A DNA stretch of 64,000 bases. It comes from Acetivibrio sp. MSJd-27. Its GTDB lineage: Bacteria; Bacillota; Clostridia; UMGS1840; HGM11507. The DNA is taken from NCBI RefSeq assembly GCF_018918095.1, contig NZ_JAHLPV010000001.1:62001-126000 (forward strand). The letters run 5' to 3'. This document shows, in pieces, positions 48,219-57,556 of the stretch (position 1 is its first letter; every line of letters begins with the position of its first letter). Position numbers and translations under genes: made by a program. Under the pieces are notes generated by a model that did not search any database, was not told the DNA's origin, and saw only the letters and a program-made list of their open reading frames with translations.

Positions 48219-50666
48219 TTATTTCTCGACCGCTATTTTATCATCCTTGGCAATCAATTTAATGCGGTCCCCTTTCTTCACCTCACCGGACAGCAGTTCC
48301 TCGGAGAGCATATCCTCCATTTTGGACTGAATTGCCCGTCTCAGCGGCCTTGCGCCATAGGTTATGTCAAAGCCTTCTTTTCTCAGGTATTCATAGACAG
48401 AATCATCCACATCCACATCAATCCCTTGAGATTTCACACGGTTTACAAGCTCTCTTACCATAATCTTGGCGATCTCTTTGATCTCATCGCCCGTCAGCTG
48501 GCGGAATACAATGATCTCGTCAATCCGGTTCAGGAATTCCGGACGGAACATCTTTTTCAGTTCTCCCAGCACATCCGCTTTGATGGTTTCATAATCCCGT
48601 TCCTTTTTATTTTCCTCTGTTTCCGCTGCAAACCCAAGACTCTTGCTCTCGTTGGTAATCAGCCTTGCCCCCACGTTTGATGTCATGATGATAACCGTAT
48701 TCTTAAAGTCTACCCTGCGTCCTTGAGAATCCGTCAAAATGCCGTCCTCCAGAATCTGCAGAAGGGCATTGAAAACATCCGGATGTGCTTTCTCGATTTC
48801 ATCGAACAGGATAACGGAATAGGGATTTTGCCGAACCTTCTTGGTCAGCTGTCCTCCCTCCTCGTGACCGACATAGCCGGGAGGCGATCCAATCAGACGG
48901 GACACGGAGTGCTTCTCCATATATTCTGACATATCAATACGGATGATGGAATCTTCATTGTCAAACAGTACTTCCGCCAATGCTTTGGACAGTTCCGTTT
49001 TTCCAACACCGGTCGGCCCCAGAAACAGGAACGAACCGATCGGCCGTTTCGGATCCTTTAAACCGGCTCTTGAGCGCCGGATCGCTCTGGCCACGGCGCT
49101 GACCGCTTCACTCTGGCCAACCACCCTTTTATGAAGGGTATCCTCCAGGTGAAGAAGGCGTTCGCTCTCCTCCTGCGTCAAGCGTGCAACCGGAATCTTT
49201 GTCCAGCTGGACAGTACCTCAGCAATGCTTTCCTCCGTAACGGTCGGATAATTCTTTCCGTTCTGATCGCTCCAGTCTTTTTTCTTCTCTTCCAATTCCG
49301 TTTTTAATGAAGTCTCTTCATCCCGCAGTTTCGCGGCACGTTCAAAGTCCTGTGCTGTAATGGCTTCGTTTTTTTCGTTTTTCAGCGTTTCCAGTTTATC
49401 TTCCAGACTCTTCAAATCCGGCGGAGCTGTCAGATTTTTGATGCGGATTTTAGACGCCGCTTCATCGATCAAGTCGATCGCTTTATCCGGCAGAAACCGG
49501 TCGGTGATATAACGCGCGGATAAATTTGCCGCCGCTTTCAGCGCCTCATCTGTGATTTTTGCTTTGTGATGCGCTTCATATTTGTCACGGATGCCTTTTA
49601 AAATCTGAATCGTCTCCTCCACACTGGGTTCCTCCACCGTGACCGGCTGAAATCTTCTCTCCAAAGCAGCATCTTTTTCGATATATTTGCGGTATTCGTC
49701 CAGCGTGGTAGCGCCGACAATCTGAATCTCGCCTCTGGCGAGAGACGGCTTTAGAATATTCGCCGCATCGATTGCTCCTTCCGCAGCTCCTGCGCCGACA
49801 ATCGTATGAATCTCATCCAAAAACAGAATAACATTTTTGGCGCTGACCACTTCCTCCAGCACTTTCTTGATCCGTTCCTCGAACTCACCGCGGTATTTCG
49901 CCCCAGCCAGCATGGACGTCAAATCAAGGGTGACAACCCTTTTATTCTTCAGTGTTTCAGGCACTTTGCCCTCCACGATTTTCTGTGCCAAGCCTTCGAC
50001 GATAGCTGTCTTTCCAACGCCCGGTTCCCCGATTAGGCAGGGATTGTTTTTCGTCCTTCTGGACAAAATTTCAATCACGCGCTGGATCTCCGCATCACGG
50101 CCGATAATCGGGTCGGTTTTGCCGTCACGGACACTTTGATTCAAATCTTTCCCATATTGGTCAATCGTAGGTGTCTTGGCACTTTTCGAAGAACCGGTTC
50201 CCTTGGCAGGCGTTGCGCCAAGGTTATCCGAATCCTCTATTAAGTCCACAATCTCCCGTTTGATACGGTCAGGGCTTTTCCCTAAGCTTTCTATGATCTG
50301 GCAGGCGACGCAGTCGGTCTCCTCCAAAATTGCCATCAGCATATGCTCGGTACCGATAAAACTATGGTTTAAAGATCGGGCAATCTCGAAGCTCATTTCG
50401 ATGATTCGTTTTGTACGGGGAGTCAGTGCTCTCTGATATCCCTCCCCGGCTGTACCGGTTCCAATCATCTGACTGATCTGCTGGGCCACCTTTTCCTCCG
50501 TCACTTCATTTTTCTCCAGGATATTATAAGCGATTCCGCTGCCCTCACGGATGAGACCCAGCAGCAGATGCTCGGATCCAATATAGTTATGCCCGAACTG
50601 AGCAGCCGAGTTTTCCGCCAAATTGATTGCGGCGGCCGCTTTTTGGGTAAATCTTTTTTCCATCAT
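48219..50666 (-). CDS. clpC: ATP-dependent Clp protease ATPase subunit ClpC
   Basis: About 815 residues. N-terminal Clp repeats (NYIGSEHLLLGLIREGSG, HSFIGTEHMLMAILEE), first AAA+ module with GEPGVGKTAIVEG, a UVR-type middle region (ITAQDFERAAKLRDEE) and second AAA+ module with GPTGVGKTELSKAL. Unfolds substrates for ClpP, including arginine-phosphorylated proteins marked by McsB. ATG 50666 follows AAAGGAGG. Last gene of ctsR-mcsA-mcsB-clpC, all leftward. Confidence 0.96.
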   Translation of the reverse strand: MMEKRFTQKAAAAINLAENSAAQFGHNYIGSEHLLLGLIREGSGIAYNILEKNEVTEEKVAQQISQMIGTGTAGEGYQRALTPRTKRIIEMSFEIARSLNHSFIGTEHMLMAILEETDCVACQIIESLGKSPDRIKREIVDLIEDSDNLGATPAKGTGSSKSAKTPTIDQYGKDLNQSVRDGKTDPIIGRDAEIQRVIEILSRRTKNNPCLIGEPGVGKTAIVEGLAQKIVEGKVPETLKNKRVVTLDLTSMLAGAKYRGEFEERIKKVLEEVVSAKNVILFLDEIHTIVGAGAAEGAIDAANILKPSLARGEIQIVGATTLDEYRKYIEKDAALERRFQPVTVEEPSVEETIQILKGIRDKYEAHHKAKITDEALKAAANLSARYITDRFLPDKAIDLIDEAASKIRIKNLTAPPDLKSLEDKLETLKNEKNEAITAQDFERAAKLRDEETSLKTELEEKKKDWSDQNGKNYPTVTEESIAEVLSSWTKIPVARLTQEESERLLHLEDTLHKRVVGQSEAVSAVARAIRRSRAGLKDPKRPIGSFLFLGPTGVGKTELSKALAEVLFDNEDSIIRIDMSEYMEKHSVSRLIGSPPGYVGHEEGGQLTKKVRQNPYSVILFDEIEKAHPDVFNALLQILEDGILTDSQGRRVDFKNTVIIMTSNVGARLITNESKSLGFAAETEENKKERDYETIKADVLGELKKMFRPEFLNRIDEIIVFRQLTGDEIKEIAKIMVRELVNRVKSQGIDVDVDDSVYEYLRKEGFDITYGARPLRRAIQSKMEDMLSEELLSGEVKKGDRIKLIAKDDKIAVEK

Positions 50667-50702
50667 GGTTTTCAAACCTCCTTTGAATCGGCAGTAATCC
50701 TT

Positions 50703-51695
50703 TTACTGCAGTGTTTTTTTCAATATCTCCGCTCTCGCTTTGTCCCTTCTGGCGGCATCCATATTCTCCTTTGAACTGTACAGGATCGTGTACGGACCGC
50801 ACCGATAGAGCAGATCGTTTAATGTTTTCCAGCTCATATCCGGCAAGATTCCCATGGACACGCCCAGCCGGACATAGCTCCAAAGATTCATAAACTCTTT
50901 ATAGGATATGAGATAGGCGTATTTTAGGATACCATAGCTCCTGGAAATCTTATCAATCAGGTTGTCATTTTTCAGCTTCTGGCGGAAGCTGATCTCCTGG
51001 TCGATAATTTGATTTACTACATTTTCCAGCTTGTCTATGGTTTCTTTTTCCGACAAGCCGAGGGTGACCTGATTGGAAAATTGAAAGATATTTCCCAATG
51101 CTTCCGAACCTTCGCCATAAATTCCCCGCACCGTGATGCCAAACTTGCTTACCGTGGAAATCAGCTCATTCATTCGGTTCGCCATCACGATGGCCGGTAA
51201 ATGAAGCATAACGGAAGCCCGAAGGCCTGTACCAATATTGGTGGGACAGCTGGTCAGATAACCGTAATGCTCATGAAAGGCATATTCAGCGCCTTCCTCC
51301 AGCAGATTATCCAGCTTGTCTGCCTGCATATAAGCTTTCCTTAAATCATACCCCGGCTCAATGACCTGAATACGAATGTGATCCTCCTCGTTGAGCATAA
51401 CACTGATGGTCTCATCCCTGCTGACAATCACGCCGCAGGGATGCTCCAGATTCAGCATATTGGGGCTTAGCAAATGCTTTTCCAGAAGGGAGCCGCCCTC
51501 TCTTTTTAATCCCTCTCTGTCGACAAACCGGAATTCCTCTTCCGCCGCCGAGCTGGCTGTCAGCATACAGCCTTTTGCTGTTTCTATCACTTCGGTTGCC
51601 TGCTTGTCACTGATTTTCGGAAGAAAGGGAAACTTTTTATAGTTCCTGGCCAGCCTTATCCTTGTGCTTATTACAACACTCTCCTTATTTGTCAT
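50703..51695 (-). CDS. mcsB: Protein arginine kinase McsB
   Basis: 330 residues, related to phosphagen kinases: VISTRIRLARN near residue 10, EEDHIRIQ, and the GYLTSCPTNIGTGLRASVMLHLP kinase signature. Phosphorylates arginines on CtsR and aggregated proteins, targeting them to ClpC-ClpP. ATG 51695 follows AAGGAGA and overlaps mcsA by 11 bp; the frame is open further up but lies within mcsA. Confidence 0.96.
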   Translation of the reverse strand: MTNKESVVISTRIRLARNYKKFPFLPKISDKQATEVIETAKGCMLTASSAAEEEFRFVDREGLKREGGSLLEKHLLSPNMLNLEHPCGVIVSRDETISVMLNEEDHIRIQVIEPGYDLRKAYMQADKLDNLLEEGAEYAFHEHYGYLTSCPTNIGTGLRASVMLHLPAIVMANRMNELISTVSKFGITVRGIYGEGSEALGNIFQFSNQVTLGLSEKETIDKLENVVNQIIDQEISFRQKLKNDNLIDKISRSYGILKYAYLISYKEFMNLWSYVRLGVSMGILPDMSWKTLNDLLYRCGPYTILYSSKENMDAARRDKARAEILKKTLQ

Positions 51696-52182
51696 TGGTG
51701 GATTCTCCTTTCTCCAATTCCCTAATTCTATCGCGAAGCTGAGCGGCCTGTTCAAAGTTTTCTTCCTCGACCGCCTTTCTGAGCTCATATTTTAAGTCGT
51801 CAATCTCGCGTTTTACTTTCAAAGGCGCTGCGGAACGCTGCGGCAGTTTTCCCACATGCTCGATATTGCCGTGAATGGATTTCAGCATCGCATCGATATA
51901 TTTATCAAAGGCAGTGAAGCAGTCACTGCAGCCGAATTTGCCCAGATTTTTAAATTCACGGTAAGTCATATCACAGGTGGGACAGCGCATTTCATCGGTA
52001 TCCAACTGCGGAGTGAAGTCCTTAAAGAAAGCGGAAAAAAGCTCATCGGCCGGAAAAGATGGAAATTTAATGTTTTCACTGGCCGCACAGTCGCTGCACA
52101 AATGCAGTTCCATGACGTTTCCGTTAATATTTTTGATGATTTTCACATTGGCAGGATTCTTTTGACATTTTTGACACAACAT
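51685..52182 (-). CDS. mcsA: McsA, activator of McsB
   Basis: 165 residues with zinc-finger pairs CQKC, CSDC, CPTC and CSDC, and a C-terminal UVR motif EENFEQAAQLRDRIRELE. Zinc-binding partner that stimulates McsB kinase activity. ATG 52182 follows AAGGAGG, 47 bp after ctsR. Confidence 0.95.
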   Translation of the reverse strand: MLCQKCQKNPANVKIIKNINGNVMELHLCSDCAASENIKFPSFPADELFSAFFKDFTPQLDTDEMRCPTCDMTYREFKNLGKFGCSDCFTAFDKYIDAMLKSIHGNIEHVGKLPQRSAAPLKVKREIDDLKYELRKAVEEENFEQAAQLRDRIRELEKGESTNDK

Positions 52183-52229
52183 AAAGATTACCTCCTTTAA
52201 ATTCTCTGTTAACTCTATCCTTGACGATT

Positions 52230-52670
52230 CTACATCAGTTTAATCAGCATATTTTTTAAAATATTCGCCCTTACCAGATCGCGGACCTCTCCTGCCGGAG
52301 CCAGTGTAATATCGCTTAAAGCGGATATCATCAATTCCGCCTCCCTGCGCTCAACGATATCATTGTCATAGAGCGTACCGATATACTGGTACGCCTCCTG
52401 CTGCTTGATAGCGCCACCTATCGAATGAATCAGATTCATCAGATAAGAATTTTTATCCATCGCAAGCCTCCGGATTCGGATATAACCGCCGCCTCCCCTG
52501 CGGGATTCCACGATAAATCCGTTTTCCGCAGTGAAGCGGGTGCTGATCACATAGTTGATTTGGGAGGGCACACAGCCGAATTTATTGGCTAAATCGGCAC
52601 GCCGGATTTCCAGTTCATTGTCTGTCATCTCACTTTTTATATATTCTTCAATAATATCAGATATTCTCAT
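52230..52670 (-). CDS. ctsR: Transcriptional repressor CtsR
   Basis: 146 residues. Winged HTH with RADLANKFGCVPSQINYVISTRF and the tetraglycine-type wing ESRRGGGGYIRI that senses heat, then a dimerisation domain. Represses class III heat-shock genes, including its own operon, through the tandem heptad site at 52692-52708. Confidence 0.96.
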   Translation of the reverse strand: MRISDIIEEYIKSEMTDNELEIRRADLANKFGCVPSQINYVISTRFTAENGFIVESRRGGGGYIRIRRLAMDKNSYLMNLIHSIGGAIKQQEAYQYIGTLYDNDIVERREAELMISALSDITLAPAGEVRDLVRANILKNMLIKLM

Positions 52671-52691
52671 TTTTACCGCCCCTCTTTTGAC

Positions 52692-52708
52692 TTTGACTTT
52701 CTTTGACT
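52692..52708 (-). promoter_or_regulatory. CtsR operator of the ctsR-clpC operon
   Basis: On the minus strand AGTCAAAGAAAGTCAAA, a full match to the tandem heptad RGTCAAA-NAN-RGTCAAA. A third GTCAAAA follows directly. The -10 TATAAT lies at 52720-52725, so the site covers the start region. Confidence 0.9.
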
Positions 52709-52725
52709 TTCATAGCTTTATTATA

Positions 52726-52997
52726 CGCAGAAAGTTTCAGAAAGTAAAATCCTAATTTTAACTCGTTTCCAAGGTTTTCTCTTATTTTCTGAAAAACAGA
52801 GAAATTTTATACGTTTTTCTTATCTTTTTACACGATTTCTCTTTTTTTCATTTGATTTCTCAAAATAAAATGTGAATTTTATGTAAACTTCAAAAACGAT
52901 ACTGATTTTTCAAACATCAAAGAAGAACAAATTAAATTTTTTCGATCTTTTCCTTCTTTTCAGAATTTCATACCTGCTTTCGGCAGCGCCTATATCC
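52726..52997. other. AT-rich intergenic stretch, nothing clear
   Basis: Contains a weak -35 for the ctsR promoter and several short TTTCTC-type direct repeats, but no gene or strong structure. Confidence 0.5.
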
Positions 52998-53033
52998 GAA
53001 AAAGAAAGCAGTGCTCCGGCAAAGAGCACTGCT
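52998..53033 (-). terminator. Terminator of the fru-pts-ppa operon
   Basis: On the minus strand AGCAGTGCTC pairs with GAGCACTGCT, then TTCTTTTT. Confidence 0.8.
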
Positions 53034-53059
53034 GTTTCAGGACAATAAGCGTTTTCAAA

Positions 53060-53593
53060 TCATTTACAGTAATATGCAATATAGTTTTCAATTGCCTGCT
53101 CAATAATTTTGACAGCTTCGACAGGTCCGCTGACTTCATTGACGGCAGTTTCTTTTCCCTCCAGCGCTTTATATACGGAAAAGAAATGGCTCATCTCATC
53201 AAAAATATGCTGTGGAAGCTGTTCGATACTGGTATACTGTTTATAGGTAGGATCATTATAGGGGATAGCAATGATCTTCTCATCCTTCCTTCCATTGTCA
53301 ATCATCGAAATGACGCCGATCGGATAGCTTCTCACCAGTGTCAGCGGATGAATTTCCTCCGAGCACAGCAGAAGCACGTCCAGCGGATCCAAATCATCCG
53401 CATAGGTTCTGGGAATAAAACCATAATTGGCGGGATAGTGGGTGGAAGTATACAAAATTCTGTCCAGCACCAGCATTCCGGTTTCCTTGTCCAATTCATA
53501 CTTCTTTTTGCTGCCTTTCGGAATCTCAATCACGGTTATAAAATCCGTAGGACTGATCCGCTTTGGACTGATGTCATGCCAGATATTGCTCAC
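53060..53593 (-). CDS. ppa: Inorganic pyrophosphatase, family I
   Basis: 177 residues. Family I metal site DDLDPLDVLLLC (DxDPxD), upstream YPANYGFIPRTYADD and EIPKGSKKKYELDKETG. Hydrolyses PPi in the cytoplasm. Its ATG overlaps the ptsI stop as ATGA, so it is translationally coupled to the PTS genes, an unusual place for ppa. Confidence 0.95.
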   Translation of the reverse strand: MSNIWHDISPKRISPTDFITVIEIPKGSKKKYELDKETGMLVLDRILYTSTHYPANYGFIPRTYADDLDPLDVLLLCSEEIHPLTLVRSYPIGVISMIDNGRKDEKIIAIPYNDPTYKQYTSIEQLPQHIFDEMSHFFSVYKALEGKETAVNEVSGPVEAVKIIEQAIENYIAYYCK

Positions 53594-55266
53594 AGCCTCT
53601 CCCCCTTTTCTATCTTTTCAAGAATCGTTTTACGGCATGCATCCAAATTGGTTTCCCGGATTTTCTTTCTGAGTCTCAGAACAAACGGCGGGGAGACGGA
53701 GAGCTCATCAAACCCCATTGCAAGAAACGCCTCGGTCAGTTCCAAATCCGCTGCCAGCTCTCCGCAGATACCCGCCCAGATACCGTTTTTATGAGCGTTG
53801 TCCGCAACCAGCTTCAGCATGTGCAGAACCGCTGGATGGTGCGCGTCATAAAAGCGATCCAGCTGGGGATTCTGGCGGTCAACCGCCAGGGTATACTGGG
53901 TCAGATCATTGGTGCCGACGCTGAAGAAATCGACCTCCTTGGCAAGCTGATCGCTTACGAGAGCAGCCGCAGGGGTCTCTATCATGATTCCCATCTCCAG
54001 CTTTTCATCAAAGGGCAGGTTCTCCGCCTTTAATTCTCTCTTCACCTGTTCCACGATCTTTTTGATTTCCTTTATTTCAGATACCGAAGTGATCATGGGA
54101 AACATCACCGCTATGCGTGAAAAAGCGGAAGCGCGGAACAGAGCCCGAAGCTGGGTTTTAAAGATTTCCTGACGTTCCAGGCAGATGCGTATCGCGCGGA
54201 ATCCCATCGCGGGGTTTTCCTCCGGCGGGAGCTGAAAGTAATCCGCCTGTTTGTCGGCGCCGATGTCCAGCGTACGGATAATCACTTTTTTCCCCGCCAT
54301 ATTTTCCGCCACCGTTTTATAGACGGAGAACTGCTGTTCTTCGGTTGGATAGTCACTGTTTTCCAAATACAGAAATTCACTGCGGAACAAACCGATTCCG
54401 CCGGCGTCGTTTTTGAGCACACTTCCCACATCGGAAAGATTTCCGATATTCGCATACACCTCTATCTTTCTGCCATCCTGTGTGATATTCTCCTGCCCTT
54501 TGAGCTGTTCCAGCAGTTGTTTCTTCTCTATTTCATTTTTCTGTTTTTCCTGGGCTTTTCGAAGCGTTTCCTCGTCCGGCTCAAGCACCAGAGTTCCCTC
54601 AAATCCGTCCAGAATCGCTGTCATGCCGTTATACTCCGGCTTCAGCGCAATATCGGTATTGATAATCGCAGGAATATTCATGGTCCGTGCCAGAATTGCC
54701 GTGTGGGAATTCGCCGATCCGTGAACCGTCACAAAGCCCAGCACCATATTCTTGTCAAGCTGGACAGTTTCACTGGGAACCAAGTCATCCGCCATAATAA
54801 TAACCGGCTCCCCGGAAGAAAGAGCGGAATCCTCCGAGCCGCTCAGTATGCCAATCAGCCGTTCCGACACGTCCCGGACATCTGCCGCCCGTTCTTTCAT
54901 ATAAGCGTCCTCCATGGATGCAAACATCTGGGAAAAGTTGTCGCCCGTGGTTCCAACCGCATACTCCGCATTCACCTGCTGGGTGTGAATAATATTTTCG
55001 ATCGACTCACAATAGTCCAGATCGGTCAACATCATTTGGTGAATATCAAAAATCATGGCATTGGCTTCGCCGACTTCAGAAACCGCCTTTTCAAACAGGT
55101 TTTTCAGCTGGCGTACCGCCTCATCCCGCGCCGCATGAAACCGCTCTGTCTCCGCCTGAACATCTTCAATATGATAGCGTTTTATCTTTTGCTCTTTGCG
55201 TTTATAGAGCGATATTCTGCCAATGGCAATACCGCCGAATACACCTTTTCCTCTGAATTTTTCCAT
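53590..55266 (-). CDS. ptsI: PTS phosphoenolpyruvate-protein phosphotransferase (Enzyme I)
   Basis: About 558 residues. Phospho-His region GSANSHTAILARTMNIPAI near residue 186, then the PEP-binding TIM barrel with GIGLFRSEFLYL, MFPMITSVSEI, EIGIMIETPAA-type MGIMIETPAAAL and DFFSVGTNDLTQYTLAVDR. Transfers phosphate from PEP to HPr. ATG 55266 follows AGAGGTGGAG. Separated from ptsH by 109 bp that contain a hairpin. Confidence 0.96.
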   Translation of the reverse strand: MEKFRGKGVFGGIAIGRISLYKRKEQKIKRYHIEDVQAETERFHAARDEAVRQLKNLFEKAVSEVGEANAMIFDIHQMMLTDLDYCESIENIIHTQQVNAEYAVGTTGDNFSQMFASMEDAYMKERAADVRDVSERLIGILSGSEDSALSSGEPVIIMADDLVPSETVQLDKNMVLGFVTVHGSANSHTAILARTMNIPAIINTDIALKPEYNGMTAILDGFEGTLVLEPDEETLRKAQEKQKNEIEKKQLLEQLKGQENITQDGRKIEVYANIGNLSDVGSVLKNDAGGIGLFRSEFLYLENSDYPTEEQQFSVYKTVAENMAGKKVIIRTLDIGADKQADYFQLPPEENPAMGFRAIRICLERQEIFKTQLRALFRASAFSRIAVMFPMITSVSEIKEIKKIVEQVKRELKAENLPFDEKLEMGIMIETPAAALVSDQLAKEVDFFSVGTNDLTQYTLAVDRQNPQLDRFYDAHHPAVLHMLKLVADNAHKNGIWAGICGELAADLELTEAFLAMGFDELSVSPPFVLRLRKKIRETNLDACRKTILEKIEKGERL

Positions 55267-55321
55267 TGTCTCCACCTCTTTTCGCTGTGTGAAGGGAACG
55301 CTCCCCTTCCGTACGGAAAAC

Positions 55322-55342
55322 GGACGGATAGGAAATCCGTCC
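55322..55342 (-). terminator. Hairpin between ptsH and ptsI (possible attenuator)
   Basis: On the minus strand GGACGGAT-TTCCT-ATCCGTCC followed by GTTTTCC. The short T run suggests partial termination or RNA processing, not full stop. Confidence 0.5.
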
Positions 55343-55375
55343 AGTTCTCCAGATACGAACAGTCATCCAGCCTAT

Positions 55376-55633
55376 TTAAAGATTTTCTTTTAGAAATGCC
55401 TCCATCGCGGCGATCGCTTCCGCCTCGTCTTCCCCTTCCGCGGTCACGGAGATGGTTTCACCTTTCTTGGCAGCCAAAGCCATCACTGCAAAAATCCGCT
55501 TCGCGTCTCCGGCTTTGTCTCCTTTTTTTATCTGAATATTACTCTGAAATTTGCCTGCTTCTTTTACAAGCAAACCGGCCGGTCTTGCATGGATTCCCTC
55601 CGGATCCGTGATAATATAGTCAAATTCTTTCAT
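55376..55633 (-). CDS. ptsH: HPr family phosphocarrier with Arg in place of Ser46
   Basis: 85 residues. Active His15 in GIHARPAG. The region that normally reads KSIMGVMSL reads KRIFAVMAL, so position 46, the HPr kinase target serine, is Arg. It can pass phosphate from Enzyme I to the fructose EIIA but should not serve as a CcpA corepressor through Ser46-P. Lies 27 bp after fruA. Could be a fructose-dedicated HPr, with another HPr elsewhere. Confidence 0.92.
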   Translation of the reverse strand: MKEFDYIITDPEGIHARPAGLLVKEAGKFQSNIQIKKGDKAGDAKRIFAVMALAAKKGETISVTAEGEDEAEAIAAMEAFLKENL

Positions 55634-55660
55634 GGTAAACTTCCTTTCTCCGATTTTATT

Positions 55661-57556
55661 TTAAGACAATGATTGTTCTTCTTGAATTGGCTTTTTAAAT
55701 AGTGCAAGCAGAATCATCCCTACAACGGAGCCTGCCAGCAGAGCCACAACATACCACAGGGGATTGCCCACCACGGGGAAGACAAACACACCGCCGTGAG
55801 GGGCTCTCAGCGTGCACCCAAACAGCATGGACAGTGCTCCCGCAACCGCGGAGCCGATTGCCGTGGCAGGGATGACACGCAGAGGATCCGATGCCGCAAA
55901 AGGAATAGCTCCCTCCGTGATGAACGCCAGCCCCATAATATAGTTGGTCAGTCCAGACTGCCTTTCTTTCCTGGTAAACCGATTTTTAAAGAAGGTGGTG
56001 CACAGTGCGATGGCAATCGGCGGAACCATACCGCCAACCATGACCGCCGCCATGATATCCAGCTGTCCCGTTGCAATGGAGGCGGTTCCGAACACATAAG
56101 CCGCCTTGTTCAGCGGACCGCCGAAATCAATAGACATCATTCCACCCAGAACAAAGCCCAGGATAATCTTGCTGCTCTCTCCCATGCTGTTGAGCGCGCC
56201 GGTCAGCCAGTTGTTGAAAGCGCCGACCGGAGGGTTGACGACAAACGTGATAATGGCTCCAATGGCGAGAATCCCCACGAGAGGATAGATCAAAACCGGC
56301 TTGATTCCTTCCAGGCTCTTCGGTAGCTTGTCGCACAGCTTTCTGAGACCTACAATCAGGTAACCAGCAATGAAACCGGCAAGCAACGCGCCGAGGAATC
56401 CGGATCCGCCGTCCTTCGCCAGCAGTCCGCCGACAAAACCGACTGCCAGAGCGGGACGATCCCCGATGCTCATAGCGATAAAGCCCGCCAAAATCGGCAG
56501 CATAAAGCCAAAAGCAGCATCGCCGACCGATTTTAGAAATGCCGGAAAGGGTAGATTAGAACCAAAATTACTTGGGTCTATCTCATAATTATCAAACAAA
56601 AACGCCAGTGCAATCAAAATGCCTCCGCCGATGACAAAGGGCAGCATATGGGAGACGCCGTTCATCAGATGCTTGTAAATTTTATGTGCCGCACCTTCCT
56701 TATCCTCATGGGAACCTGCGTTTTCTCTCTGCTTTTCACCGGAATGATAAACCGGAACGTTTCCGCTTAAAGCTTCCTGTATCAGTTCTTTCGGCTTGTG
56801 AATGCCGTCGGCAACCTTCGCAAACAGAACCGGTTTTCCGTCAAAACGTGCGGTTTCCACATTTTTGTCCGCCGCAATGATAATACAGTCTGCCTCCTCG
56901 ATCTGTTTCCGTGTCGGTACATTTTTTGCACCCCCGGATCCATCGGTCTCCACTTTAATGGAAATGCCCATTTCCTCGGCGGTGTTCTCCAAATTTTCCG
57001 CCGCCATATAAGTGTGGGCGATCCCGGTCGGACAGGCAGTCACCGCGATCAGCCGGAAGCCGTCCCGGGGTTTTTCTTCCTTTTTCTCTTCTTCAAATTT
57101 TTCTTTTTCCGCCTGATCCACCAGACTTAAAAATTGCTCTTTGCTGCCGGCAGAAATCAATTTTCTGCGGAAATTATCATCCATGAGCAGAATGGAAAGC
57201 CTTCCCAAAACATCCAAATGAATGTTTTCTTCTGTATTTGGTGCCGCAATCATAAATATCAGCTTTGCCGGCTCTCCATCCATGGATTCAAAATCGACCC
57301 CTTGGGGCAATACCATAACACTCAGCCCCGCCTTTTTCACCACATCTGTCTTTGCATGTGGGATGGCGACGCCTTCGCCGATACCAGTGGTTCCCTCTTT
57401 TTCACGGGCGAGAATACACTCTTTATAAACCTTCTTATCCGAGATGTTGCCTGCTGCCGCCATCAAGTCAACCAGCTTGTCGATGGCTTCCATTTTATTG
57501 GAAGCTTTTCCGTTCAGCTGCATAGCGGATTTGTTTAGCAAATCTGTAATTTTCAT
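55661..57556 (-). CDS. fruA: PTS fructose transporter subunit IIABC
   Basis: 631 residues. EIIA with GVAIPHAKTD near residue 62; EIIB with VTACPTGIAHTYMA near 177 (phospho-Cys); EIIC from about 290 with multiple membrane helices (SHMLPFVIGGGILIALAF). Takes up fructose as fructose-1-phosphate. ATG 57556 follows GAGGGAGG and overlaps the fruK stop. Confidence 0.96.
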   Translation of the reverse strand: MKITDLLNKSAMQLNGKASNKMEAIDKLVDLMAAAGNISDKKVYKECILAREKEGTTGIGEGVAIPHAKTDVVKKAGLSVMVLPQGVDFESMDGEPAKLIFMIAAPNTEENIHLDVLGRLSILLMDDNFRRKLISAGSKEQFLSLVDQAEKEKFEEEKKEEKPRDGFRLIAVTACPTGIAHTYMAAENLENTAEEMGISIKVETDGSGGAKNVPTRKQIEEADCIIIAADKNVETARFDGKPVLFAKVADGIHKPKELIQEALSGNVPVYHSGEKQRENAGSHEDKEGAAHKIYKHLMNGVSHMLPFVIGGGILIALAFLFDNYEIDPSNFGSNLPFPAFLKSVGDAAFGFMLPILAGFIAMSIGDRPALAVGFVGGLLAKDGGSGFLGALLAGFIAGYLIVGLRKLCDKLPKSLEGIKPVLIYPLVGILAIGAIITFVVNPPVGAFNNWLTGALNSMGESSKIILGFVLGGMMSIDFGGPLNKAAYVFGTASIATGQLDIMAAVMVGGMVPPIAIALCTTFFKNRFTRKERQSGLTNYIMGLAFITEGAIPFAASDPLRVIPATAIGSAVAGALSMLFGCTLRAPHGGVFVFPVVGNPLWYVVALLAGSVVGMILLALFKKPIQEEQSLS

